From NCBI GenBank assembly GCA_046538945.1, contig JBKHHW010000005.1, positions 1 through 49,900 on the forward strand: DNA of 49,900 nucleotides, given 5' to 3'. The notes beneath the pieces were generated by a model. The model had not been told where the DNA came from. It made no database searches and worked only from the letters and a program-made list of their open reading frames with translations. Positions within the stretch are counted from its first letter, which is position 1. Each line of letters starts with the position of its first letter. The position numbers and the translations under genes were made by a program. Source of the stretch: JAEZKC01 sp046538945 (GTDB lineage Bacteria; Fibrobacterota; Chitinivibrionia; Chitinivibrionales; Chitinispirillaceae). Below, in pieces: positions 10,201 through 17,613 of the stretch.

Positions 10201-10433
10201 GGAATAATCTTGGGGCGATCTACGGTGCTCGCGGCGATCTGGATGACGCAGTTTCTGCCTATCTGAATGCGCTGGAAAATAAACACGACGCGCCCGAGAC
10301 GTATGCAAATCTGGTTAATATCTATATAGCGCTTGAAAAACCAGCTGAGGCTGCAAAGTGGGTGAATGAGGGATTGGGTAAGCACCCCGGCAGTGGGCTT
10401 CTAAAACAGATGAAGGGCAGAATAGGCAAATAG
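7245..10433 (+). CDS. large secreted TPR-repeat protein
   Basis: 1062 residues from ATG 7245, preceded by GAGG eight bases away. The open frame extends 43 codons further back into the HAD gene, but only this start gives a signal peptide (MINLRFAVLMLLSVVCVGYA). Nearly the whole mature protein is tetratricopeptide repeats, more than twenty, with the 34-residue pattern W/Y-LG-Y-A-F-A-P (for example NNRGVVLFRRGDVVGAQ, YNLGLVFLYDNQLEKA, NNLGAIYGARGDLDDA). There is no enzymatic domain or terminal anchor. A large solenoid of this sort in the periplasm usually scaffolds protein complexes or organises the envelope; that role is inference. It probably shares a transcript with the HAD gene. Confidence 0.8.
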   Translation: MINLRFAVLMLLSVVCVGYALDFELELDPSNENALPSAVIKAADDAYNLNMRGLDALEKKDYKTALECFDNALAVFPQYSDALNNRGVVLFRRGDVVGAQRTWETVVKRDSDCGVGYYNLGLVFLYDNQLEKARKMFEKALRVNKKFIEAVVRLGIVHLRGGNEAAALDQFERAYKIQPTHQDAWNFYSYGLLVNGDTVKAVTVLRNAGNNSISLTRLGRIEGARKNYKEAGAYLSEAVKLGAEPSILVELASVQMGGGDCKSALKTFSQYFSRVGRPSADAWLLAGYASKECSGISEALGYYEKGLEQYPRDPLLRYNAGQIYFKQKKFGQAENMWDGLSDSLQEPSVFYMRAIAARTRNDLSSAEKFIRKALSMDQKAEYHDFLGVIYHTEGKQKKAEEHFKKALDMDPGLMSAQLNLALKSKSASDLDKASSRISKQLENCTGDSCIDLALQLSVIHYHQKRYSEAVSVLLSVDEKKKDERLYRHLALYYKKLLEYDKAISALQESASRFVLDAKTEYELAELYLLDGKPARAIKLFKTLVPKMEENPWRLYYQIGYAYMEQNELKTAEGYFEKSLEARKDNPAARGLLAFVLNRLGDAEQARKHWEKNIKNDPENSVIYTNLALSHEKEGRYDLALDYYKKAKAINSSDATIDINVGNVYVGLDKMSEAMSAYTRALKSDKRDLAAYNIFLLARKKNNRSQAEKMHGILKSEFPNSLHARRVGAEMNFWKGDTSKALSALEKLKGKDAYDWYALGRIYAARGFREKAQRALSKLPPDALWEKKKKAVLASLAFSSGKFDEALSLYKQSGDTTFTSRYNTALTAYNAGEYEEALSLCKSLVGEAVAKDRADVCRLAGNSAFALKKWDSAKAWYLQLSNVEARDAVVQYNLAVAFYNLGNVEESYIRYQNARKLDKSIRNKDIELRYEQSRKPSPKAVKAVVKLDSVDVWYNEAVNLHNAGKPEQAEALYKKVVGHDASHPQAWNNLGAIYGARGDLDDAVSAYLNALENKHDAPETYANLVNIYIALEKPAEAAKWVNEGLGKHPGSGLLKQMKGRIGK

Positions 10434-10455
10434 GGTAACTGGTGGCGCAAATAAA

Positions 10456-10653
10456 AAGGAAGCAGGGTTCTAGTCTCCGGGGGAGGGGAGAGAAGATCTG
10501 CTTCCTTGAGGTGAAGCGAGCTGTTACTTTTTACTTAAGGTGACCTGTTCGGTGTTCTATTGTAACACCTGGGCAGCTTTCTAATCACACTAATAAGATA
10601 AAGCTGTTTTTCGGATCAGTCTGTGATCCAGATCACAGACTGAGTTTTTTTTT
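10456..10653 (+). ncRNA. stem-loop-rich stretch ending in a strong terminator (3' UTR or small RNA)
   Basis: After the TPR stop codon, four stems follow on the plus strand: a perfect 10-bp stem 10456-10465/10498-10507; a 6-bp stem 10551-10556/10564-10569; a 7-bp stem 10574-10580/10600-10606 followed by U5; and the terminator at 10617-10642 followed by U9. This is more structure than a simple terminator needs, so it may be a stable processed 3' UTR or an independent small RNA. No promoter is clear and no known RNA family was recognised. Confidence 0.3.
10617..10653 (+). terminator. strong intrinsic terminator after the TPR gene
   Basis: Perfect 12-bp stem (10617-10628/10631-10642) with a two-base loop and T9 (10645-10653). 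The stem contains TGTGA-N6-TCACA at 10622-10637, identical to the CRP consensus half-sites; the U-tract argues that its main role is termination. Confidence 0.8.
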
Positions 10654-10659
10654 AAAAAT

Positions 10660-10687
10660 GGACCAGCTCTCGGTTGAGAACTGGTCC
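10660..10687 (-). terminator. minus-strand terminator-like hairpin without an obvious gene
   Basis: 12-bp stem (10660-10671/10676-10687, one G-U) with a four-base loop, followed on the minus strand by A then five U. It would end a minus-strand transcript from 10.7-11.1 kb, but no convincing gene is seen there. Confidence 0.4.
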
Positions 10688-11106
10688 GGGTGCGTGAAGC
10701 GGAAGGTATTGGTAATAGATAAGGGTGAACATCCTTTCAGAGGTTCTGATTTTGGGATGTAACGGAAGCGCGTCTTTAGTTTAAAAATAAGGAAATGTTT
10801 TACCGGGGGATGTGACGGTGGTCACAAAGAGGTTTTTTTTTCCGGAGATGTCTTTATTAAAGCCACCTCCGGAAGGCAAAATCCGCTTCCGACTCCTCAG
10901 CTAAGGCCTCAATTCCTAATTTGAGATTCATTTTGGCAAATAATCCCCCAGTTCTCACTCTTCGGGTTCATAATTTCTGCGAAGCAAGACAAATCTCCTC
11001 CCAAATCCCTCTCTCCCCCCCCCATTCTCCACAATTTCCTCTCCCTCAATGCGTACTATTTCTCTCTTAAAAAGCAACTACTTACCTTCTAGGAGAACGT
11101 CTCTTG
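10688..11106. other. gene-free stretch upstream of the ABC transporter
   Basis: About 420 bases with no supported coding frame. It holds a second TGTGA-N6-TCACA palindrome (10811-10826) followed after six bases by T9, and a further stem 10841-10847/10867-10873. The last ~150 bases are pyrimidine-rich on the plus strand with a C9-type run. A promoter for the ABC gene is expected here but I could not pick one with confidence. Confidence 0.5.
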
Positions 11107-13320
11107 ATGCACTATTCAGATCTCACCATCAAAAAGGAACATCTTCCCCATACGCTGCGCTACTCCCTGAACGGCAAGAGCGACAAAGTCCTCTATTTCC
11201 AAACCAGTGATCTGACCCTCCGGCGCACCTACGGAGAAAGTCACCTGGTGCTTACCCATAATTCTCTTCTGGTGGTCTGCGACAAGAAAATCATTACAGA
11301 ACTCCCCCTTGATGCAATAAAGGAGATACGCATCGATGAGCTTATCGGGGGAGGGCGTCTCAGTGCCGTGCTTGAAAGCGATGTGAAGCACTTGATCTAC
11401 TATTCCAATCATAAAGTGCCCCATTTCGCCACGGCAGCGCGGCACATAATGAACGTGATCAGAAATGAAACAAAGGAGCATCCGGAAGAGGACCCGCACG
11501 CTTACTGTTCCAGATGCGGTTCCCCGCTTCCTGAACGTGAAAGCAACTGCCCGCGCTGTGTTCCCAAATTGAAGATCCTCCGTCGTATTCTCTCCTTGAC
11601 CGCTCCTTATAAGGGGAAGGTGATTGCTCTGATAGCGGTAACGACATTGGGTGTTCTTTTTCAGGTAATTCCTCCCTATATTACAAAGAAAATTGTCGAC
11701 GAGGTGATTACGGGCGGACACACGGATCGCATTTTTCTCTACACCGGAGCTATGGTTTTCGCTGGGCTGTTTTATCTGCTGATGAGACTTGTGAATATCC
11801 AGCTCACCTCCTGGATCAGTGCCCGGATCGTGAGTGATCTGAGAAGTAAGCTGCATTCCGTACTTCAGCACCTGAAACTGAGCTTCTTTTCAAAGAGGGA
11901 GCCGGGGGAAATCGTGGGAAGAGTGATGCACGATACCGGGGAACTTCTTCAGTTCCTTGTGGAGGGAATGCCTTATCTGCTGATCAACTCCATTTCATTT
12001 GTAGTAGTTTTTATCATTCTCCTCAGGATGAGTTGGAGTCTGACCCTGCTTGTGTTCCTTCCCGTCCCTTTTCTCGTATTCGGTTCGAGATGGTTCTGGA
12101 GAAAACTTCATCCGCTTTTTCTCAAACACAGCAGCACCATAGGCCATATGCACTCGGTGCTGGGTGAATCCTTTCATGGTTTACGTGTGATTAAAGCCTT
12201 CTCACAGGAGAAACGCCGTATAGACATGTTCGACAAAGTCAACAGCAAACTGGCGGGTATTGAAATGAGGGCTCACCGTATCATGGGAAGTGTCAACGAG
12301 GTCATGTACGGCATAATGAACCTCGGAGTGGCCATGGTGTGGTATTTCGCGGTGGAAATGATCACCGGGAAACCGCCCGCATTGACCTTGGGCGATCTGC
12401 TTGCTTTTGTGGGATACATCTGGCTTTTTTACGGACCACTTCAGTGGTTCAGTGTCATTCTCAACTGGATGACTCAGGCTTTTGCCGGTGCGGAGAGAAT
12501 CTTCGAAGTGATCGATTCGTCTCCCGAGTCCTACGACCGGTCCGATGCTGTCGAGTTGCCAGGGATCCGGGGGCAGGTCGAGTTCCGGGATGTCCACTTC
12601 AGCTATGAACGAGGCAAGGAGGTGATCAAGGGGGTTTCCTTCAATATAAAACAGGGCGAGGTGATAGGGCTTGTGGGAAGATCCGGAGCGGGCAAGAGTA
12701 CCATAATCAATCTGCTGAGTCGTTTTTTCGAGCCCGATTCGGGAGAAATTCTTGTTGATGGAATGCCCATAGACAAAATTAAGCTTGCTCAGCTACGGAA
12801 AAGTTTGGGAATCGTGCTGCAGGACCCGTTTCTCTTCAATGCCACTATTGCCGAAAATATCGCCTATGGGCTCGACAATGCCGGTTTCAAGGAGATTATG
12901 GAGGCGGCCAAGGCAGCTTATGCTCACGATTTTATCGTGAGCAAACCCGACGGTTATGATACGATTGTGGGGGAGGGTGGTGTATGCCTTTCCGGAGGAG
13001 AAAAGCAGCGCATCGCCATCGCCCGGGCGGTTCTTCACAATCCTCCCATACTCATACTTGACGAAGCCACATCCGCTGTGGATGCTTCCACGGAAATGCA
13101 TATTCAGGAGGCTATTTCAAGTCTGATCCGGGGAAGAACCACCATAGCCATCGCTCATCGCCTTTCAACACTGCGCAACGCCGACAGGTTGATGATCGTG
13201 GATAACGGAAAAATCGCCGAAATCGGAACTCATGAGGAACTCATGGCCAGGGAAGGAATTTATGCCGAGTTGGCAAGCTCGTATAACAAAATGAACACTC
13301 TGCAGAATCAGGCTGCATAA
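11107..13320 (+). CDS. ABC exporter with N-terminal PH-like domain and zinc ribbon (cyanophycin-associated type)
   Basis: 737 residues from ATG 11107; TTG 11104 is slightly better spaced from AGGAG (11091) and would add one residue. Residues 1-125 form a PH-like beta-rich domain (TLRYSLNGKSDKVLYFQ, LPLDAIKEIRID). C134, C137, C148 and C151 make a zinc ribbon. A six-helix ABC exporter membrane domain spans about 160-475. The nucleotide-binding domain has Walker A GRSGAGKST (K530), signature LSGGEKQR and Walker B ILILDEAT (D652, E653), so it is a half-transporter expected to dimerise. The following gene is a DUF1854 protein. This pair is known from cyanophycin-associated loci, but no cyanophycin genes are in the window and the substrate is open. 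Confidence 0.85.
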   Translation: MHYSDLTIKKEHLPHTLRYSLNGKSDKVLYFQTSDLTLRRTYGESHLVLTHNSLLVVCDKKIITELPLDAIKEIRIDELIGGGRLSAVLESDVKHLIYYSNHKVPHFATAARHIMNVIRNETKEHPEEDPHAYCSRCGSPLPERESNCPRCVPKLKILRRILSLTAPYKGKVIALIAVTTLGVLFQVIPPYITKKIVDEVITGGHTDRIFLYTGAMVFAGLFYLLMRLVNIQLTSWISARIVSDLRSKLHSVLQHLKLSFFSKREPGEIVGRVMHDTGELLQFLVEGMPYLLINSISFVVVFIILLRMSWSLTLLVFLPVPFLVFGSRWFWRKLHPLFLKHSSTIGHMHSVLGESFHGLRVIKAFSQEKRRIDMFDKVNSKLAGIEMRAHRIMGSVNEVMYGIMNLGVAMVWYFAVEMITGKPPALTLGDLLAFVGYIWLFYGPLQWFSVILNWMTQAFAGAERIFEVIDSSPESYDRSDAVELPGIRGQVEFRDVHFSYERGKEVIKGVSFNIKQGEVIGLVGRSGAGKSTIINLLSRFFEPDSGEILVDGMPIDKIKLAQLRKSLGIVLQDPFLFNATIAENIAYGLDNAGFKEIMEAAKAAYAHDFIVSKPDGYDTIVGEGGVCLSGGEKQRIAIARAVLHNPPILILDEATSAVDASTEMHIQEAISSLIRGRTTIAIAHRLSTLRNADRLMIVDNGKIAEIGTHEELMAREGIYAELASSYNKMNTLQNQAA

Positions 13321-13331
13321 GGAGGCTGCTG

Positions 13332-13796
13332 TTGGAAAAGAAAAAATTCTCTTTGTGCCGTAAAGGGGATCAGATCCATATCTGCTTTGACAAAAGGGGT
13401 CCGTTGCCGGTTATACTGGTATGGACCAGGCCCATCACTGGATTCGGTAAAGAGATTTCCATTATACACGATAATTGCGAAGTGGCTTTTGTCGAGGATA
13501 TTTCGGAGTTTGATTCTGAATCTGCCGCTTTGGCTAGAGAGGAATTGGAGAAAAGGTATTTGATTCCGAAAATCACCAGAATAGCGGACGCAGATGTTCA
13601 TCTGGGAAATCTGTACTTCAGTGTGGATACCGACTGGGGGAGCAAGAGTTTCATAATGAAAAATCCTTTCACCAGCATCCGCCCTTTCGATAAGGACGGT
13701 ATGTTGATCAGTGATGTCATGGGGAATCTGTTCTTAGTGCCGTCATATTCCCGCCTCGATACCCGATCCCGGAAGGTGTTGGAGAAAGTTATCTGA
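13332..13796 (+). CDS. DUF1854 family protein, partner of the ABC exporter
   Basis: 154 residues from TTG 13332, with GGAGG six bases upstream and only 11 bases after the ABC stop codon. The sequence fits DUF1854: a start on short strands, a VWTRPITGFGKEISII segment near 30-45, a run ELEKRYLIPKITRI near 71-84, and a central DTDWGSKSFIM strand. It has no signal peptide or membrane segment and is likely cytoplasmic. In other bacteria this family accompanies the same ABC exporter type, so it probably regulates or loads the transporter; no biochemical function is established to my knowledge. Confidence 0.75.
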   Translation: MEKKKFSLCRKGDQIHICFDKRGPLPVILVWTRPITGFGKEISIIHDNCEVAFVEDISEFDSESAALAREELEKRYLIPKITRIADADVHLGNLYFSVDTDWGSKSFIMKNPFTSIRPFDKDGMLISDVMGNLFLVPSYSRLDTRSRKVLEKVI

Positions 13797-13907
13797 TAAC
13801 CTGTGTGTCTGCTTGGCATAGTAATTGCCGCTTCGTATCTGTTCTGTACTGGGCGGCAGTTTTTTTTCCGCTCTGAAGTTAAACGGTTACACTACAGGGT
13901 GTGGTTC

Positions 13908-15686
13908 ATGGAACGAATGGCGAGGTCCGGTATGTCAGATGGGTTGGTGAAGGTGCTTGCGGTTATTGGGGGCATAACAGTCCTGCTGGTTGTGTTAATT
14001 CTGGTCATAAATGCCTATACACGTTTGACCAGAAATAGAATCCCTTCCAGAACGATTCTGGAAATCGACTTCGGTCGGGGACTGGTGGAGTATGTGCCCG
14101 ACGGTGCAGTCACCAGACTGATCAAGGGTGAGCAACTTACAATAAAAAACGTGGTCCAGGCACTTGATGCAGCAAGCGAAGACAAAAGAATCCTTGGAGC
14201 TGTTGCACGGGTGGGGGGGACTGCGATGTCTTTCGCCGATGTACAGGAACTCCGCGGTGCAGTAGCACGGTTCAGGGCTTCCGGAAAACCGACATTTGCT
14301 TTTGCAGAAAGTTTCGGGGAGCTGGGACATGGCAACAGTTCCTATTACCTGGCTGCATCATTTGAACAAATCTATCTCATGCCATCCGGCAGTGTCGGGC
14401 TGACCGGCATAATATCTCAAGCGTCGTTTCTGAAGGGAACGCTCGACAAGCTGGATGTGGTGCCTCAGCTTGGTGCCCGGAGGGAATACAAGACTGCACG
14501 CAACACTCTTACTCAGACTGGCTACACAGAAGAACACCGGGAGGTGAGTGAAACGATTGTTGAATCGGTTCTGTCTCAAATGGTAAAGGATATTTCATCA
14601 AACAGGAATATGAGCGAGGGGGCATTCAGGGAACTCATAACACAGGGCCCTTTCACGGCCAGGCAGGCGCTAAAAGCAAAGCTGGTGGATGGGCTGGAGT
14701 ACAGAGATCAGGTTTTTGAGCGCATGCGGGAAAAGGTTGAAAAACCCGCCCGTTTTCTCTATCTGTCCCAGTACATGAAGCGCAGAAGTAAAGATCGGGC
14801 TGGTGGCAAAGCTGTGGCTCTTATCTATGGTCAGGGAACTATAGTGCAGGGCCAGAGCAGGTACAACCCCGTCAGTGGTGAAATAGTCATGGGTTCTGAA
14901 ACTGTTGGCGCGGCAATAAGAGCGGCCATAAAGGATAAAGACGTTGGTGCGATTGTATTCCGTATCAACAGTCCGGGCGGATCTCATATCGGTTCTGATG
15001 TGATATGGCGTGAAACGGTTCGTGCGCGGGAAGCTGGGAAGGCGGTGATAGTGTCAATGGGAGCTGTTGCCGGCTCGGGCGGTTATTACGTTGCTGCCGA
15101 TGCGGATAAAATTATCGCTCAGCCTTCCACCATTACAGGCTCCATCGGAGTTGTCGGAGGAAAAGTGGTGGTCAGGGGTCTTTATAACAAGCTGGGGGTA
15201 ACATTTGACGATGTGAAAACCAGCCCGAACGCGACAATCTGGTCGCCGACGCATGAATTTACAGAAGAACAGTGGGAGTACATCCAGCTATGGCTCGACA
15301 AGGTCTATGATGATTTTGTCACCAAGGTGGCAAAGGGCAGGAGCATGAGAAAGGAACGGGTGTTTGAAATTGCCAGGGGGAGAATCTATACGGGTGCTCA
15401 GGCGCTTGAACTGGGTCTGGTAGATACTTTGGGAGGGTTTGAGGCAGCGTTCTCTCAAGCGAAGCAGTTCATGGGAATACCGGAGGATGAGAAAGTGGCG
15501 ATAAAGCAGTTTCCGCGTCGGCGCGGCTGGGTGGAGCAGCTTTTCGGCCGTAAGCCTGAGAGCAGCGAAGGCAGGGGGAGTGCGGCGCACAGTGATGTGA
15601 ACTGGATAGGCCCTGCCGGTCTGCTTGAGGAGGAATTCGATCTTCGCAGAGGAATTTTGCTGATGCAGGAGCCGAAACTGCGTTGA
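13908..15686 (+). CDS. sppA: signal peptide peptidase SppA, 67-kDa type
   Basis: 592 residues from ATG 13908 (AGGGTG upstream). ATG 13932 with GAGG six bases away is a strong alternative; the open frame reaches back to 13803 but the extra part is not family-like. One membrane helix (about 15-36) anchors a periplasmic tandem of two S49 peptidase domains. The N-terminal half supplies the general-base Lys (K195 in RREYKTARN) and the C-terminal half the nucleophile (S390 in GAVAGSGGYYVAADAD), the split-dyad arrangement of E. coli SppA. It degrades cleaved signal peptides in the inner membrane. It starts 111 bases after the DUF1854 gene and may share its transcript. Confidence 0.9.
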   Translation: MERMARSGMSDGLVKVLAVIGGITVLLVVLILVINAYTRLTRNRIPSRTILEIDFGRGLVEYVPDGAVTRLIKGEQLTIKNVVQALDAASEDKRILGAVARVGGTAMSFADVQELRGAVARFRASGKPTFAFAESFGELGHGNSSYYLAASFEQIYLMPSGSVGLTGIISQASFLKGTLDKLDVVPQLGARREYKTARNTLTQTGYTEEHREVSETIVESVLSQMVKDISSNRNMSEGAFRELITQGPFTARQALKAKLVDGLEYRDQVFERMREKVEKPARFLYLSQYMKRRSKDRAGGKAVALIYGQGTIVQGQSRYNPVSGEIVMGSETVGAAIRAAIKDKDVGAIVFRINSPGGSHIGSDVIWRETVRAREAGKAVIVSMGAVAGSGGYYVAADADKIIAQPSTITGSIGVVGGKVVVRGLYNKLGVTFDDVKTSPNATIWSPTHEFTEEQWEYIQLWLDKVYDDFVTKVAKGRSMRKERVFEIARGRIYTGAQALELGLVDTLGGFEAAFSQAKQFMGIPEDEKVAIKQFPRRRGWVEQLFGRKPESSEGRGSAAHSDVNWIGPAGLLEEEFDLRRGILLMQEPKLR

Positions 15687-15690
15687 TCCA

Positions 15691-15725
15691 GTCCTGATCC
15701 TGCGCTCTTTTTACAGAATCAGGAC
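15691..15725. terminator. inverted repeat between convergent sppA and cheY
   Basis: 8-bp stem 15691-15698/15718-15725 with a 19-base loop, placed exactly between convergent stop codons. It lacks a clear U-tract on either strand, so a terminator role rests on position more than on form. Confidence 0.3.
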
Positions 15726-15738
15726 AGAAAAAGGGGAC

Positions 15739-16095
15739 TTAAAGACCGAGCTTTTCTTTAAGTGCTTCGGGTGTGAAGGGTTTCACTATATAATTGTTTG
15801 CACCTGACTTCAGAGCTTCCACGACCCTGCTTTTTTCCGATTCGGATGTACACATAATGACTTTGACTCCTTTGTAAGTATCATCCGAACGGATTTTGCG
15901 CAGAAAGGTGATCCCATCCATAACGGGCATGTTCCAGTCAAGCAGGATAAGGTCAATAGGCATATTGCTCTGCAGTTTTGCAAAAGCTTCCTCCCCATCT
16001 CCAGCTTCGATTATATCGCTTATGCCTAAATTGTTCATCTGCGTTTTCTGGATCCGGCGCATTGTTAAAGAATCGTCTACTAAAAGTATCTTCAT
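15739..16095 (-). CDS. CheY-like single-domain response regulator
   Basis: 118 residues, a single receiver domain and nothing else. The acidic pocket D7-D8, phosphoacceptor D53 (LLDWNMP), T83 (MCTSE) and K105 (VKPF) are all present, so phosphorylation should be intact. With no output domain it acts by binding a partner such as a flagellar switch or another enzyme. It is the last gene of an HDOD-CheX-CheY operon, 13 bases after cheX, so CheX is the likely phosphatase for this very regulator. Confidence 0.9.
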   Translation of the reverse strand: MKILLVDDSLTMRRIQKTQMNNLGISDIIEAGDGEEAFAKLQSNMPIDLILLDWNMPVMDGITFLRKIRSDDTYKGVKVIMCTSESEKSRVVEALKSGANNYIVKPFTPEALKEKLGL

Positions 16096-16108
16096 TCAAA
16101 AGCTCCAG

Positions 16109-16564
16109 TTATTTTGTTTTCAGAGAAACTTCCATGGCGAATGAACCCAGAGGACAGGAAAAGGGAACAATGATTGTAGGGGTCCCGCTCTGCCTCGCCA
16201 GTACATGATTACCAATGATAACATTAGGAAGGGATATGGACAAGTTTAATCCGGACAAATCTCGTTTGGCGTATCCGGCAATAATATTGGCTATCTCACC
16301 TACTGCATCCGAAAGATCTGGTCCTATCTCGGTAATTTTAGCCCCGATCATACTTGATACAATATCCATAGCAGACTGTTTTGGAAAGCACAGTGATATT
16401 GCACCCTGAGCATCACCTGAGAGACCGATCACACCCGAAATATCATATTTGGGGTTATGCTCCTTTTTCAGCTGGGGATTACCCGGAACGGCATCGGTGA
16501 ATATCATTGTTTTGAAACAGGTTACAGTAGAGTTGATGAAAGGATTTATGTAAGCTACATTCAT
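16109..16564 (-). CDS. cheX: CheX-family CheY-P phosphatase
   Basis: 151 residues, the normal CheX length. It opens with the family's N-terminal helix (YINPFINSTVTCF) and carries the catalytic E-x-x-N on the central helix: E90 and N93 in DAVGEIANIIAGYAKRDL. CheX dimers hydrolyse the phosphoryl group of CheY-P. A glycine-rich GVIGLSGDAQGAISLCF strand pair sits before it. It lies 21 bases after the HDOD gene and 13 bases before the CheY gene, so kinase output would be set by the ratio of these two products. Confidence 0.85.
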   Translation of the reverse strand: MNVAYINPFINSTVTCFKTMIFTDAVPGNPQLKKEHNPKYDISGVIGLSGDAQGAISLCFPKQSAMDIVSSMIGAKITEIGPDLSDAVGEIANIIAGYAKRDLSGLNLSISLPNVIIGNHVLARQSGTPTIIVPFSCPLGSFAMEVSLKTK

Positions 16565-16585
16565 ATATCAGGTCTCCTGAAATGT

Positions 16586-17473
16586 TCAGACGGTCCTTAG
16601 TTGTAATGTGTTGCCGGAGGTTTCCAAAGTCATGACAAGGTCGGAACGTTTCACGTCTCCTTCCGCCTCTCGGATATATTTGATCAGCATATCTGGGGTT
16701 ATTTTCAAGTAGCTAAGAGCCTCATCAGCACGCTCCGCCATGAGTCCTTCAAAAGAGCCCAGCCCGGAATTGAGCAGGATGTACTCAGAAAGGTACGTCG
16801 AGGAAGCGACAGCCCTGTGGTTCACAGGTGCTTTGTTGGGATTGTGGTGATGGCGCACACCGCTAATGACCATTGTATCCAGCTTCCAGAACTCAAGAAG
16901 TGCTGCTCCCAGGGCGGCATGTGTTTCTTTCGGCGCTACAATCTGTTCTGCTTCCAGATAGGAAATTTCGTGTTTGAAGGCATAATCGATTATCGATTCG
17001 AACTGTTGATGGAAAAACTGGTCGTAGATGAGAATACCTATATCATGCAGCAGTCCGGAAAGAAAAAGTGCCTGACGCTGAACCGGGGTGAACTCAATAC
17101 AGCCGATTTGAACGACTTTGCTGGTCATGTGTGCAGCAGTGAGAGCATGTCTCCAGAATTGTTTATAATCAAGCAGATTGGACCGCATGGAGAATTTTTT
17201 GATAATACTCACCGCCAGAGCTATATTGCCCACTTCGTTAAAACCTATTCGGGTTATTGCAAAAGGAATCGAGGATATGCGCCGGGTAGTTCCGAAAAAA
17301 GAGGAGTTGGCCAGTTTGAGAATCTTTGCGGAAAGCGCGGGGTCCTGCTGGATGATTCTTGAGAGCTGAACGGCATCACCCTCCTCAGAATCGATCATGT
17401 TCTGAATTCTAAGAGCTATTTCCGGCAACGTCGGTAGATCGTCTATACTGGTCAGATGCTGAAGTATGCTCAT
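16586..17473 (-). CDS. HDOD domain signalling protein
   Basis: 295 residues. The HDOD domain occupies about 10-210: LPTLPEIALRIQ, then QDPALSAKILKLANSSFFG, then the FLSGLLHDIGILIYDQF segment, and VISGVRHHHNPNKAP further on. HDOD proteins are catalytically dead relatives of HD phosphohydrolases that bind partners in signalling, often alongside chemotaxis or c-di-GMP proteins. This one keeps an HD pair (LLHDIG), so residual metal binding is not excluded. It is the first gene of the operon with CheX and CheY; the promoter should lie in the 140 AT-rich bases at 17474-17613, where I see no other feature. Confidence 0.8.
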   Translation of the reverse strand: MSILQHLTSIDDLPTLPEIALRIQNMIDSEEGDAVQLSRIIQQDPALSAKILKLANSSFFGTTRRISSIPFAITRIGFNEVGNIALAVSIIKKFSMRSNLLDYKQFWRHALTAAHMTSKVVQIGCIEFTPVQRQALFLSGLLHDIGILIYDQFFHQQFESIIDYAFKHEISYLEAEQIVAPKETHAALGAALLEFWKLDTMVISGVRHHHNPNKAPVNHRAVASSTYLSEYILLNSGLGSFEGLMAERADEALSYLKITPDMLIKYIREAEGDVKRSDLVMTLETSGNTLQLRTV

Positions 17474-17613
17474 GCTGCAGAAAACTCCCCGGAAAATTTG
17501 AATAAGAGTATATAATCATTTTCAGAGAGAGTCAATCAGTTTTAGCTGTTGTTTTTCACTAAAAATACTCCTATTCCAGACCATTATCCTGCGATACCGG
17601 TGTAGGCATATCC

